Of a DNA stretch of 64,000 nt, positions 1-7,530 are shown piece after piece (position 1 is the stretch's first letter; every line of letters begins with the position of its first letter). Both the position numbers and the translations under genes were made by a program. This stretch comes from Amycolatopsis circi (GTDB lineage: Bacteria > Actinomycetota > Actinomycetes > Mycobacteriales > Pseudonocardiaceae): NCBI RefSeq assembly GCF_003385235.1, contig NZ_PQIA01000006.1:50507-114506 (forward strand), in the 5' to 3' direction. Below the pieces are notes generated by a model. It made no database searches, was not told where the DNA came from, and saw nothing but the letters and a program-made list of their open reading frames with translations.

Positions 1-584
1 CGGCGCTCGCCCGGTTCGCCGAACGCGTACCGGACCTGGTGGTCCTCGACGTGATGATGCCCGGCCTCAACGGCCTGGAGGTGTGCCGGCGACTGCGGCA
101 GACGAGCCAGGTGCCGATCGTCATGCTCACCGCGCTGGGCGAGGAGGAGAACCGCATCGCCGGGTTGCAGCTCGGGGCCGACGATTACGTCACCAAACCG
201 TTCAGCCCCAAGGAACTCACGCTGCGCGTGGCCTCCGTGCTGCGGCGGGCCCGGATGCCACGGCCCGAGCCGCCGACGGCTGAACTGGTGGACGGCAACC
301 TCCGGCTCCAGATGGCCGCCCGGCAGGCGACGCTCGACGGTGCGGTGCTGCCGCTGACCACGCGCGAGTTCGATCTTCTCGCGTTCTTCCTCTCCCACCC
401 CGGCGTCGCATTCAGCCGGGCTGACCTGCTGGAGAAGGTGTGGGGCTGGGACTTCGGCGACCAATCCACGGTGACCGTCCACGTGCGACGGTTGCGCGAG
501 AAAATCGAACGTGACCCGGCCAAACCGATCCGCGTCGCGACGGTGTGGGGCGTCGGCTACCGCTACGACCGGACACAGCCATGA
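1..584 (+). CDS. OmpR-family response regulator (5' end outside window)
   Basis: DNA-binding response regulator of a two-component system. The open frame runs from the window edge (first full codon at base 3), so the start and the first receiver strand are missing. The visible receiver part has the phospho-acceptor Asp in VVLDVMMPG, the conserved Thr in MLTALG and the Lys in TKPFSPKEL. A winged-helix output domain follows, with LPLTTREFDLLAFF and the recognition region TVTVHVRRLREKIE, ending in the usual VWGVGYRY. It overlaps the next gene by ATGA, so the two are translationally coupled. The position matches mprA in the mycobacterial order, but the partner kinase is much shorter than MprB, so no symbol is given. 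Confidence 0.93.
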   Translation, partial: ALARFAERVPDLVVLDVMMPGLNGLEVCRRLRQTSQVPIVMLTALGEEENRIAGLQLGADDYVTKPFSPKELTLRVASVLRRARMPRPEPPTAELVDGNLRLQMAARQATLDGAVLPLTTREFDLLAFFLSHPGVAFSRADLLEKVWGWDFGDQSTVTVHVRRLREKIERDPAKPIRVATVWGVGYRYDRTQP

Positions 585-1630
585 TCGGCTCGGGCGAGTC
601 GGCGTGGGACATGTTCGTTCACGTCCTGCACATTCTTCCGCTCGCTTTGCTGTTCGCCTTGCCGGTGGCGGCGCTGGGCGGACTCGCGCTTTACCTGCTG
701 CGGCACCGATCGCTGGCCACCACGATGACCACGCTCGTGCTGACGCCGATCGCCGCGATGCTGGTCGGAATCCTCGGCGTGAGCGGCTTCATGTTCACCG
801 AGGCCCTGACCACCGAACTGCTCGTGTGCCTGCTCGTGGCCCTGGTGGCGGTGCCCGCGGCGATGGTGCTGGGCCGGGTCATCGCGCGGCGCAGTGTGTG
901 GGAACGCGAGGCCCGGGAACGCGAACGCGCGGCGGAGAAGTCGCGTCGCGAACTGGTCGCGTGGATCAGCCACGACCTTCGCAGCCCACTGGCCGGGATC
1001 CAGGCAATGGCGGAGGCGCTGGCCGACGGCGTGGTTTCGGAACGCGCCGAGGTGGCCGACTACGCCCAGCGGATCAGCGGCGAGACGACCCGGCTGTCCG
1101 GCATGGTGGGCGACCTGTTCGAGCTGTCCCGGATCACCGCAGGAGCGCTCGAACTGAGCATGTCGGCCGTGCCGCTGCGCGACGTGGTGAGCGACGCGGT
1201 CGCCGCGCAGGCACCGGTAGCGGACCGCAAACGCGTGCGGGTGCTGGAAAACGCGTCGGCGTGGCCGGTGGTATCCGGCAGCGATCCGGAGCTGGCGCGG
1301 ATCGTGCGGAACCTCGTGTCCAACGCCATCCGGCACACTCCACCGGACGGCACGGTCGCCGTGCAGATCGGCATCGACGGCGACCAGGCGCTGCTGGCCG
1401 TGGACGACGGCTGCGGCGGAATTCCGGACGATGAGATCAGCCGGGTCTTCGACGTCGCCTTCCGCGGCACGCAAGCCCGCACCCCCGACCGCAGCGGCAC
1501 CACCAGCGGCGGCGGGTTGGGCCTGGCGATCGCGAAGGGCTTGGTGGAGGCGCACCGAGGGCGGATCGGCGTCCAGAACCACGGCCCAGGATGCCGCTTC
1601 GAGGTGCGGTTGCCGCTGGCGGCGTCCTGA
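581..1630 (+). CDS. Membrane sensor histidine kinase (HisKA/HATPase_c)
   Basis: Sensor kinase paired with the preceding regulator. The ATG at 581 lies in the ATGA overlap with the regulator's stop and gives 349 residues. An open frame 36 bases upstream exists but lies inside the regulator gene. Three hydrophobic stretches (about residues 12-40, 50-73 and 80-98) leave almost no extracellular sensor loop. A short linker leads to the dimerisation/phosphoacceptor motif ISHDLRSPLAG (His about 131). The ATP-binding domain has an N box (RNLVSNAIRH), a G1 box (DDGCGGI) and a G2 box (GGGLGLAIAKGLVEAH). The lack of a periplasmic domain suggests an intramembrane-sensing type, which is inference. Confidence 0.93.
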   Translation: MIGSGESAWDMFVHVLHILPLALLFALPVAALGGLALYLLRHRSLATTMTTLVLTPIAAMLVGILGVSGFMFTEALTTELLVCLLVALVAVPAAMVLGRVIARRSVWEREARERERAAEKSRRELVAWISHDLRSPLAGIQAMAEALADGVVSERAEVADYAQRISGETTRLSGMVGDLFELSRITAGALELSMSAVPLRDVVSDAVAAQAPVADRKRVRVLENASAWPVVSGSDPELARIVRNLVSNAIRHTPPDGTVAVQIGIDGDQALLAVDDGCGGIPDDEISRVFDVAFRGTQARTPDRSGTTSGGGLGLAIAKGLVEAHRGRIGVQNHGPGCRFEVRLPLAAS

Positions 1631-1648
1631 ACCGTCTGTTGTGGACAG

Positions 1649-2530
1649 TCAGGAAGCGGCGACCGCCGAGACCGGCTCCACGCTGCGGTCGGCTGCGATC
1701 CGGAAGAACGGCTCGTCCGGGAAATGCGCGGCCGCGACGATCGTGCCGGTGCCGACCACCTCGCCGAGCCAGCGGCGGCGGGTCCGCTCCGCCTGCCCGG
1801 GATCGGTGTCGGAGACCGCGCCGATCGTCGGATCGGCCATCTGCTCCGGAATCTGGAAGACATCGCCGAGCAGGACGGCGCGACGATCCTGATCCGCGAC
1901 TTCCAGCACGTAATGCCCCGGCGTGTGCCCGGGAGCGTGTCGAACGGTGACGCCGGACGCGACTGTTTCGCCGTCCAGCATCGGACGCAGTTTGCCCTGG
2001 GCGCGAAGGGCTTCCAGCGCCACGCGGCCGCGGTCATGCCGCCCTGCCGGTTCGACGAACGCCGCCCAGTCGGGCGCGCCGTACCGCACTTCGGCATTAG
2101 GGAAGTACGGCTCGCCGTTCGGCGCGACCCATCCGATGTGGTCGGCATGCAGATGAGTCAGCACCACAGTGTCGACGCCTTCGCGGGCAATCCCGGCTTC
2201 GGCGAGCGCTGCGGGCAAGCCGCCGGTGTGCTCAGCTTCGACAGCGCTGACCACCGGGTGCAGCTGCTCTTTGGAGTGCTGCGGCAGATGCGGCTCGCCG
2301 GACGGACGCGGACCGAAACCGGCGTCGACCAGCACCGTTCGGCCGCCCGTACGGATCAGGAATGCGCCGATGACCACGGGCACCGTGCTCGGTGCCGAGC
2401 GCTTGCCCTGAAGTCCCGGAAAGAACGACGACGGCAGTTGCAGCCGTCCGTCGGTCAGTGCGTGGATTTCGATGTCCCCCACCACGATGGAACGCATGCC
2501 CAGCATCAAGATCCGGTACGGCCGATTCAT
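1649..2530 (-). CDS. Metallo-beta-lactamase-fold hydrolase
   Basis: Predicted cytoplasmic zinc hydrolase of 293 residues. The metal-binding HxHxDH motif is seen in LTHLHADHIGW, and later histidines in HAPGHTPGHY and a downstream Asp fit the fold. The family includes lactonases, phosphodiesterases and organophosphate hydrolases, and the sequence alone does not choose a substrate. The N-terminus is uncertain. The ATG at 2530 is used, but an ATG eight codons later, with a TACCGG hexamer six bases in front, could be a leaderless start. It is convergent with the kinase gene, 18 bases away. Confidence 0.85.
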   Translation of the reverse strand: MNRPYRILMLGMRSIVVGDIEIHALTDGRLQLPSSFFPGLQGKRSAPSTVPVVIGAFLIRTGGRTVLVDAGFGPRPSGEPHLPQHSKEQLHPVVSAVEAEHTGGLPAALAEAGIAREGVDTVVLTHLHADHIGWVAPNGEPYFPNAEVRYGAPDWAAFVEPAGRHDRGRVALEALRAQGKLRPMLDGETVASGVTVRHAPGHTPGHYVLEVADQDRRAVLLGDVFQIPEQMADPTIGAVSDTDPGQAERTRRRWLGEVVGTGTIVAAAHFPDEPFFRIAADRSVEPVSAVAAS

Positions 2531-2550
2531 TCCGGAAAGTGATCTTCACC

Positions 2551-3612
2551 TCATCGGGTGACGGGTGCGCGCAGTTCCGCGGTGGCGAACGCGGTGATGC
2601 CGTCCGCGAAGGACGTTTCCGCCCGGAACCCGAGCAGCTCCCGTGCTCGGGCCGGGTCGGCGACCACGTGCCGGACGTCAGCCGGTCGTGCGCCGCCGAC
2701 GATCCGCGGCTCCGGCCCGCCGCAGGCGCGAGCCAGTTCCCGGGCCAGGTCGCCGACGCTGTGCGGCTGTCCGGAACAGATGTTCAGCGGCGTGAGGTCT
2801 GCCTCCCGAAAGTCGCTTCGGAGCGCGAGGACGTTCGCGCGGGCCACGTCGTCCACGTGCACGAAATCCCGCTGCTGTCGCCCGTCCTCCAGCACGGTCG
2901 GCGCTTCGCCGCGTTCCAGCGCCGAACGGAACAGCGATGCGACGCCGGCGTACGGCGTGTTCTGCGGCATCCGCGGGCCGTAGACGTTGTGGTAGCGCAA
3001 CGCCCAGACCGTGCCGCCGGTCTGCCGCGCCCATGCGCCCGCGAGATGCTCCTGCGCCAGTTTTGTTGCCGCGTAGGTGCTTCGAGGCAACAGCGGCGCG
3101 TTTTCGGGCACGAGTTGCCAGCCCAACTCGCCACCGCAGTGCGGGCAAGTGGGTTCGAATCGTCCGGCGTCCACATCGGACTGCCGGCGAGGTGACGGCG
3201 GAACGACGCCGTGTTCCGCACACGCATAACGACCCTCGCCGTAGACCACCATTGACGAGGCAAGCACGAGCTTGCGCACCTTCGCCGCGTGCATCGCGGC
3301 CAGCAGCACGGCGGTGCCGTAGTCGTTGTTCAGCGCGTACGAGGGCGCGTCGGAGGGATCCACACCGTGCCCGACCACTGCGGCCTGATGGCAGACCGCC
3401 TCGACGCCGTCAAGCAGTTCGGCGACGATCTCGGTGTCGGTGACGTCACCGCGCAGGAAGCGGTGCCGCCGGGTGTATTCGGGCGGCGTGGTGGAGCCGT
3501 GCGCGGTGGACAGCAGGTTGTCCAGCACGACGACCTCGTCGCCGTCGTCGGCCAGCTTGTCAGCGATCCGGGACCCGATGAACCCGGCGCCGCCGGTGAG
3601 GAGCACTCGCAC
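2551..3612 (-). CDS. NAD-dependent sugar-nucleotide epimerase/dehydratase with zinc-ribbon-like insert
   Basis: Extended short-chain dehydrogenase, 353 residues. The N-terminal Rossmann motif is GGAGFIGS, followed by VVVLDNLLS. The catalytic YxxxK is in YAATKLAQEH, and the substrate-domain signature LRYHNVYGPRMPQN is present. Between the central sheet and the YxxxK there is an insert of about 45 residues with CAEHG and CPHCGGELGW, spaced like a small zinc ribbon. Related actinobacterial proteins are often annotated as dTDP-rhamnose 4-epimerase or UDP-glucose 4-epimerase, but the substrate is not decided here. The GTG start at 3612 has only a weak purine stretch and a TAACGT hexamer close upstream. 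It may share a transcript with the hydrolase downstream (20-base gap). Confidence 0.87.
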   Translation of the reverse strand: MRVLLTGGAGFIGSRIADKLADDGDEVVVLDNLLSTAHGSTTPPEYTRRHRFLRGDVTDTEIVAELLDGVEAVCHQAAVVGHGVDPSDAPSYALNNDYGTAVLLAAMHAAKVRKLVLASSMVVYGEGRYACAEHGVVPPSPRRQSDVDAGRFEPTCPHCGGELGWQLVPENAPLLPRSTYAATKLAQEHLAGAWARQTGGTVWALRYHNVYGPRMPQNTPYAGVASLFRSALERGEAPTVLEDGRQQRDFVHVDDVARANVLALRSDFREADLTPLNICSGQPHSVGDLARELARACGGPEPRIVGGARPADVRHVVADPARARELLGFRAETSFADGITAFATAELRAPVTR

Positions 3613-3735
3613 CTCGCCGACGTTAGGCCGCCCGCCCTGGGATGCGCGCGGCCTGCGCGGACCACGTCACCGAATCGTCAGAAATCACCGGGCCCGTGGC
3701 GGCGGAGCGGGCCCGGAACCGGATACGGTGTCGGC

Positions 3736-4236
3736 ATGGAACGGAGCGCACAGCGGCTGGGCCGGGCACTCGTGGTGATTGTGGACGACCGGGTCGCGCA
3801 CGGGGAGCACGAGGACACCTCCGGGCCGCTCGTCACCGAGCTGCTCGAGGAGGCCGGGTTCATCGTCGACGGAGTCGTCGTGGTCGAGGCCGAGACCGCG
3901 GCCATCCGCAACGCGCTCAACACGGCGGTGATCGGCGGGGCGGACCTGGTGATCACGGTCGGCGGCACCGGAGTGTCGCCGCGCGACCGCACGCCGGACG
4001 CGACCTCGGGCGTTCTCGACCGCCCGATCCCGGGCATCGGCGAGGCCCTGCGTGCCTCGGGACTCGCCGCGGGCGCGGTCGACGCCGGGATCTCCCGCGG
4101 CCTGGCCGGCGTCTCGGGCAGCACGCTGGTGGTCAACCTGGCCGGTTCGCGCGCGGCTGTGCGCGACGGCATGGCGACCCTCTCGTCGCTGGTTCCGCAC
4201 GTGATCGACGAGCTCTCCGGCCTCGAAGAGGTCTGA
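3736..4236 (+). CDS. moaB: MoaB/MogA-type molybdopterin-binding protein
   Basis: Molybdenum cofactor biosynthesis protein of the MoaB/MogA fold (166 residues), the family that adenylylates or binds molybdopterin. The signature region is VITVGGTGVSPRDRTPDAT, with the GGTG loop and conserved Asp; the C-terminal part has LAGVSGSTLVVNLAGS. The longer open frame extends far upstream, but the family start fits the ATG at 3736, preceded by a TACGGT hexamer about eight bases upstream (possible leaderless transcript). Its position before mscL matches moaB2 (Rv0984) of M. tuberculosis. No other cofactor-assembly genes are adjacent. Confidence 0.9.
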   Translation: MERSAQRLGRALVVIVDDRVAHGEHEDTSGPLVTELLEEAGFIVDGVVVVEAETAAIRNALNTAVIGGADLVITVGGTGVSPRDRTPDATSGVLDRPIPGIGEALRASGLAAGAVDAGISRGLAGVSGSTLVVNLAGSRAAVRDGMATLSSLVPHVIDELSGLEEV

Positions 4237-4300
4237 GCCCGGCCGCTGCGCGGCGGATGTCTCTCTGCACTTGTCAAACAACAGGTGGGACGATGGACCC

Positions 4301-4474
4301 ATGCCGCACGAGGAACGACGTCCCCGCGTGACCGAGGCCCAGCGCCGCCGCCGGGTCGACGAGATCTTCGGCGACGTCCTGCCGGAGACCACGTCCGATG
4401 AGCGGGGCCGGGGCCCGGAGACCACGCCGGATTCGTGGTACCTCGAGAACCGGCCCCCGCATCACGATCGGTGA
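4301..4474 (+). CDS. Small conserved-looking hydrophilic protein
   Basis: 57-residue product from the ATG at 4301; a TTG ten codons upstream is also possible. It is charged and likely disordered at both ends, with a central helix-like segment RRRRVDEIFGDVLPETTSDE and the tail WYLENRPPHHDR. Codon use matches the neighbours, and the gene fills the gap between moaB and the convergent mscL exactly. I recognise the style of a short actinobacterial conserved protein but know no function for it. Confidence 0.7.
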   Translation: MPHEERRPRVTEAQRRRRVDEIFGDVLPETTSDERGRGPETTPDSWYLENRPPHHDR

Positions 4475-4478
4475 CCCC

Positions 4479-4925
4479 TCAGTTGTCGCGGCTGGAGGGG
4501 CCGTTGCCCTGCTGCGCGCGCAGCAGGTCGCGGATTTCGATGAGCAGCTCGACGTCCGTCGGCTCCGCCGGCCCGGGTTCCTGACCGCGCTTGCGCCGCT
4601 CCTGCAGGTGCTTCACCGGCAGCACGACCAGGAAGTAGACGATCGCGGCCACGATCACGAAGTTGATCGCCGCGTTGATCACGCCGCCGAAGTCCATGAA
4701 CGTCGAGCCGTTTTCCTTCAGGATCCGGAAACCGAGTCCCTGCGCCGCGTCGGAACCTCCGATCGAGCTGATCAGCGGCTTGATCAGGCCGTTGGTGAAC
4801 GCCGTGACGATCGCGGTGAACGCGGCGCCGATCACGACGGCGACCGCGAGGTCGACGACGTTGCCGCGCATCAGAAAGTCCTTGAAACCTTTCAGCACTG
4901 CTGCTCCCAGGGGATTTTGGGACAA
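4479..4925 (-). CDS. mscL: Large-conductance mechanosensitive channel MscL
   Basis: Homopentameric inner-membrane channel that opens on membrane tension to release solutes under hypo-osmotic shock. The 148-residue protein has the N-terminal amphipathic helix GFKDFLMRGNVVDLAVAVV running into TM1 with the glycine/alanine-rich pore constriction (AVVIGAAFTAIV). A periplasmic loop (about residues 50-70) follows, then TM2 (INFVIVAAIVYFLVVLPV) and a cytoplasmic helix with PTDVELLIEIRDLLRAQ, the bundle-forming segment. The length is typical of actinobacterial MscL. It is convergent with the small gene at 4301. The same neighbour relation occurs in mycobacteria. Confidence 0.97.
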   Translation of the reverse strand: MSQNPLGAAVLKGFKDFLMRGNVVDLAVAVVIGAAFTAIVTAFTNGLIKPLISSIGGSDAAQGLGFRILKENGSTFMDFGGVINAAINFVIVAAIVYFLVVLPVKHLQERRKRGQEPGPAEPTDVELLIEIRDLLRAQQGNGPSSRDN

Positions 4926-4973
4926 GCGTCTGGCCGTCGTGAGACAGCCGTCGCCCGTCGGAACAGGGTCGGG

Positions 4974-5633
4974 TTAGCGGAGAGTAACCGTTACCGGTCG
5001 TTCGAGCGAGGAAGCAGCGACCTGCGTGGCAAGCTGCGTCGGCAGCGCGAGAAGGACGAGCGGACCCTTCTGCGGCGGGCCCAGCGCGCGGTTCCCAGCG
5101 TCGTCGGAACGCCGGACGGTGACCACCGTGGCCCCTCTGGCCAGCACCGATGCGGAATTTGTGGTATCCGCGCCCGCGACGACGTCAACACGCTGACCCG
5201 GCTGAAGCAGCTCGGCAACCGCTGCGTCGGCTAGCCGGACGGCGACCGTGACCGCACCGGGTTCACCCGTTACGGGGAGGTTGTTGCCGAGGAGCCGGAC
5301 GTCGGTGATGGGTTCACCGGCCCGGGCCGCGCCGGACAACAGCCGGCCCACCGCAGCGTCGGACGCCGAGAGCGCGCCGGACGGGCGGAGGTCGTCGGGC
5401 AGCGCGACGGTCCGCACGTCAGCGGCGCGCAGGAGGGAGCCCGCGGGCAGGTCGCGTGCGGAGACCACGGTGGAGGTGGCAGGTGCGCCCCGCGCTGAGG
5501 GCGGAAGGAACAGGACGATCAGGCCGACCAGAAGCAAGGCCGCCGCGAGACACCGGCGGAGCAGCCGGGCTCGCCGACCGCGCGGCAGACGGACGTCAGG
5601 CAGCGCGGGAAGGCGGCTGAGCAAGGTGTTCAC
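4974..5633 (-). CDS. Membrane-anchored SAF-domain protein (CpaB/RcpC-like)
   Basis: 219-residue protein with a basic N-terminus, one transmembrane helix (about residues 29-45), a short extracytoplasmic linker and a SAF domain beginning TSTVVSARDLPAGSLLRAADV. The C-terminal half repeats a beta-rich pattern (PGAVTVAVRLADAAVAELL, then LVLLALPTQLA). SAF domains occur in CpaB/RcpC pilus assembly proteins, but no pilus genes are near. It lies directly downstream of the ruc-like gene on the same strand (about 130 bases), the place taken in M. tuberculosis by Rv0990c, reported as HrcA-controlled with Rv0991c. Shared heat-shock control is therefore plausible but is inference. Confidence 0.8.
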   Translation of the reverse strand: MNTLLSRLPALPDVRLPRGRRARLLRRCLAAALLLVGLIVLFLPPSARGAPATSTVVSARDLPAGSLLRAADVRTVALPDDLRPSGALSASDAAVGRLLSGAARAGEPITDVRLLGNNLPVTGEPGAVTVAVRLADAAVAELLQPGQRVDVVAGADTTNSASVLARGATVVTVRRSDDAGNRALGPPQKGPLVLLALPTQLATQVAASSLERPVTVTLR

Positions 5634-5762
5634 GGTTGTCCCCTCGTCGGTTCCGGTGCGACGGGATGCCGCACGAATCCGACGTTAAGGACGTCGCGAA
5701 CCGGCCGAAAGGGCCGATTCGCGAACCTGTGGACAACTGGCCCCTTGTGGATAACTCGGGGG

Positions 5763-6092
5763 TCAGGAGGGCGTGGAAGCCGTTTTTGTCGTGCTCGAGG
5801 TGGAGGATGTGTTCGAGGACGAAGAAGACGTCGACGAAGAGGAGGTGGTGGACGACGAGTCGGACTTGGCGCTCTCGGTCTTGGCCGGGGTCGCGGAGGC
5901 GCTCGACTTGCTCGAATCACGCGAATCCGTGCGGTAGAACCCGCTGCCCTTGAAGACCACGCCGACCGAGCTGAAGACCTTGCGCAGTGGACCGGAGCAC
6001 TGCGGGCAAACGGTCAGGCTGGGGTCGGAGAAGGACTGCACCGCCTCGAAGCGGTGGTCGCATTCTTTGCAGGCGTACTGGTACGTGGGCAC
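5763..6092 (-). CDS. ruc: FmdB-type zinc-ribbon protein, likely Ruc redox-regulated chaperone
   Basis: 109-residue protein. The N-terminal zinc ribbon has cysteines at residues 8, 11, 29 and 32 (YACKECDHRF and CPQCSGPLRKVF). The C-terminal half (about residues 55-109) is almost entirely Ser, Thr, Lys and Asp and must be disordered. This architecture, the position before 5-formyl-THF cyclo-ligase, and a CIRCE-like operator upstream match M. tuberculosis Rv0991c (Ruc), described as a redox-switched chaperone whose cysteines release zinc on oxidation. The GTG at 6092 is chosen because AAGGAG lies about six bases upstream; the frame extends eight codons further to 6116 without support. Confidence 0.85.
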   Translation of the reverse strand: MPTYQYACKECDHRFEAVQSFSDPSLTVCPQCSGPLRKVFSSVGVVFKGSGFYRTDSRDSSKSSASATPAKTESAKSDSSSTTSSSSTSSSSSNTSSTSSTTKTASTPS

Positions 6093-6109
6093 TGAAGCTC
6101 CTTCATGCA

Positions 6110-6136
6110 CTGGCACTCGACCTACAAGAGTGCTAA
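6110..6136. promoter_or_regulatory. CIRCE-like HrcA operator
   Basis: Inverted repeat CTGGCACTC, nine-base spacer, GAGTGCTAA. The right arm is a perfect CIRCE half-site and the left matches seven of nine positions of TTAGCACTC; the spacer has the canonical length. It sits 18 bases upstream of the ruc-like GTG, where HrcA would block transcription until heat shock. Confidence 0.75.
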
Positions 6137-6906
6137 CCCAATTGTGCTGGACGACATTCCCTCAGCGCAATTACCCCTTGCTCACAGTGCTGCGGCGGAA
6201 GGGGCGGTGGCGGGTTGGCGCTGGTCAGGACGTCCTAGGCGGGTGCGGCTGGGTGGCTGGACTGCGGCTGGTCCGGTCGGTTGGGGCGTCGCTGGGCTGG
6301 TTGGCGGGGCCTGGCGGTGCCTGTGGGCAGGGTGCGTGGGCACCGGTTTCGGCTGCTGTGGGTGCGGGTGCTGGCGTGGGTTGGGTGCGGATGCGTGGGT
6401 TGAGCGGTTTGCGTGGTTCGCGCTGAGTGCTGCGGCGGATGAATTGGGGCGGAGTTGGCTCCGTGTCCAGCTGACAGTGCGCGGCGTGCTCGCGGGCGGA
6501 CTGGGCGGAGCTGGTGGCTCGGGTTGCAGGTCGACTGTGCATGCTGGGCATCGCCAGAGGCAGCGGGCGTTGGCAGAGTCCTCGGCCTCGGCAGACGCTG
6601 GCGGTGTGAGGGCACGGGTGGCGGCGTGACCGCTGCTGAGCCTCGGCGGCTGGGCCTCCGGTCCGGGCGCTAGTCGCCGGTCGGGATCTTCGGTGCGGAC
6701 GGCGGTCATCGACTGGGGCCTTCGGACGGACAGCGGCTCATGGCTGCGGTCAGTTGGTCGCACGGCGGGTCGTGGCTGCGGTCAGTCGGTTCGGGTGAGG
6801 GTCACGGCGGCGGCCATCCGCCTCGGGCGGCGACACCGAACGCGGCGGACCGATCGAGTGGTCTTGACCACTCCTCACCAGACTGCGGCGGCGGTCGGAA
6901 GCTGGA
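6137..6906. other. Long intergenic stretch, strongly G-rich on the + strand, no supported gene
   Basis: About 770 bases without a gene I can support. The + strand is rich in GGT, GGC and TGG runs, and frames on both strands stay open only because stop codons are scarce. The antisense product would be Pro/Ala/His/Arg-rich low complexity with no family features. Near the right end a 26-base segment is duplicated (6884-6909 and 6916-6941, period 32). The second copy codes for the C-terminus of the cyclo-ligase and the first lies at and beyond its stop. Confidence 0.6.
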
Positions 6907-6941
6907 TCACCGGACCGCGGCGGCGGTCGGCAGCTGGATGA
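6884..6941. repeat. 32-bp-period tandem duplication at the 3' end of the cyclo-ligase gene
   Basis: Two copies of GCGGCGGCGGTCGG followed by AGCTGGAT, starting 32 bases apart. The right copy encodes the last residues IQLPTAAAV; the left begins at the stop codon and would encode the same peptide in another frame. Confidence 0.8.
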
Positions 6942-7506
6942 GGCCGGAGGGCGTCAGGACCGCGGTCATGGGCACGTCGTGGGGTTCGGCCGGGAGACGG
7001 TCGACGACCTCCTCTACGCGCACCACAGCCACGCGGGCGGTGCCAGCCGCGGCAGTCAGGGTGCGGTCGTAGTAGCCAGCTCCGCGGCCGAGGCGGTTGC
7101 CGTGGCGGTCGACGGCCAGGGCTGGGATCAGCAGCACCTGCGCCGACGTCGCCGCGCTGGTGCCCAGTCGTGGGCCTGACGGTTCCAGGACGTCGCGGAG
7201 GCGGCCGGGGATCAGAGCGTCCGGGCCGGTGTACTCGGCCCAGTCGAGTGGGCCGGGATCGTCTGGGATGACGGGCAGCAGGACGCGCGCGCCGGTCGCG
7301 GCCAGGGCGTTCACCAGGGAGATTTGGCCGGGCTCGGTGCCGAAAGGGAGGTACGCGCATACCGTTTCCGCGTGGATCGACGACGCCGCGGTCGCCAGGG
7401 CGGCTGCCTCGCGAGCATGGGCTTCGGGGGGCAGTTCGGCGCGGGCGCGAAGGATTCGTGTCCGCCACTCCGCCTTGCTCGGGGTCTCATTGCCCGGCTC
7501 GTGCAT
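6907..7506 (-). CDS. 5-formyltetrahydrofolate cyclo-ligase
   Basis: Converts 5-formyl-THF to 5,10-methenyl-THF with ATP, returning the stored folate to the one-carbon pool. The 199-residue protein has the N-terminal KAEWRTRILRAR helix, the substrate region VCAYLPFGTEP, and the family signature GNRLGRGAGYYDRTL near residue 140, which includes the phosphate/Mg-binding loop. Length is normal. The ATG at 7506 is six bases downstream of a TAACCT hexamer and has no Shine-Dalgarno, so a leaderless transcript is likely. The gene is divergent from galU, as in mycobacteria (Rv0992c/Rv0993). Confidence 0.93.
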   Translation of the reverse strand: MHEPGNETPSKAEWRTRILRARAELPPEAHAREAAALATAASSIHAETVCAYLPFGTEPGQISLVNALAATGARVLLPVIPDDPGPLDWAEYTGPDALIPGRLRDVLEPSGPRLGTSAATSAQVLLIPALAVDRHGNRLGRGAGYYDRTLTAAAGTARVAVVRVEEVVDRLPAEPHDVPMTAVLTPSGLIQLPTAAAVR

Positions 7507-7530
7507 GAGACCAGGTTAGGCTTTGCGCCC
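7507..7530. promoter_or_regulatory. Overlapping divergent leaderless promoters (cyclo-ligase / galU)
   Basis: Only 24 bases separate two divergent start codons. On the + strand TAGGCT (7517-7522) lies eight bases before the galU ATG. On the - strand TAACCT (7513-7518) lies six bases before the cyclo-ligase ATG. The two -10 hexamers overlap by two bases and there is no room for an untranslated leader, so the two promoters should compete. Confidence 0.6.

Noticed and set aside
581..1630. Naming the first kinase mprB because of the neighbourhood
   Set aside because: MprB has a large extracellular sensor and about 500 residues; this protein has 349 and almost no external loop.
6182..6763. 193-codon minus-strand frame in the G-rich gap
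   Set aside because: Pro/Ala/Ser/His low complexity, several nested alternatives in other frames, no ribosome site, no recognisable domain.
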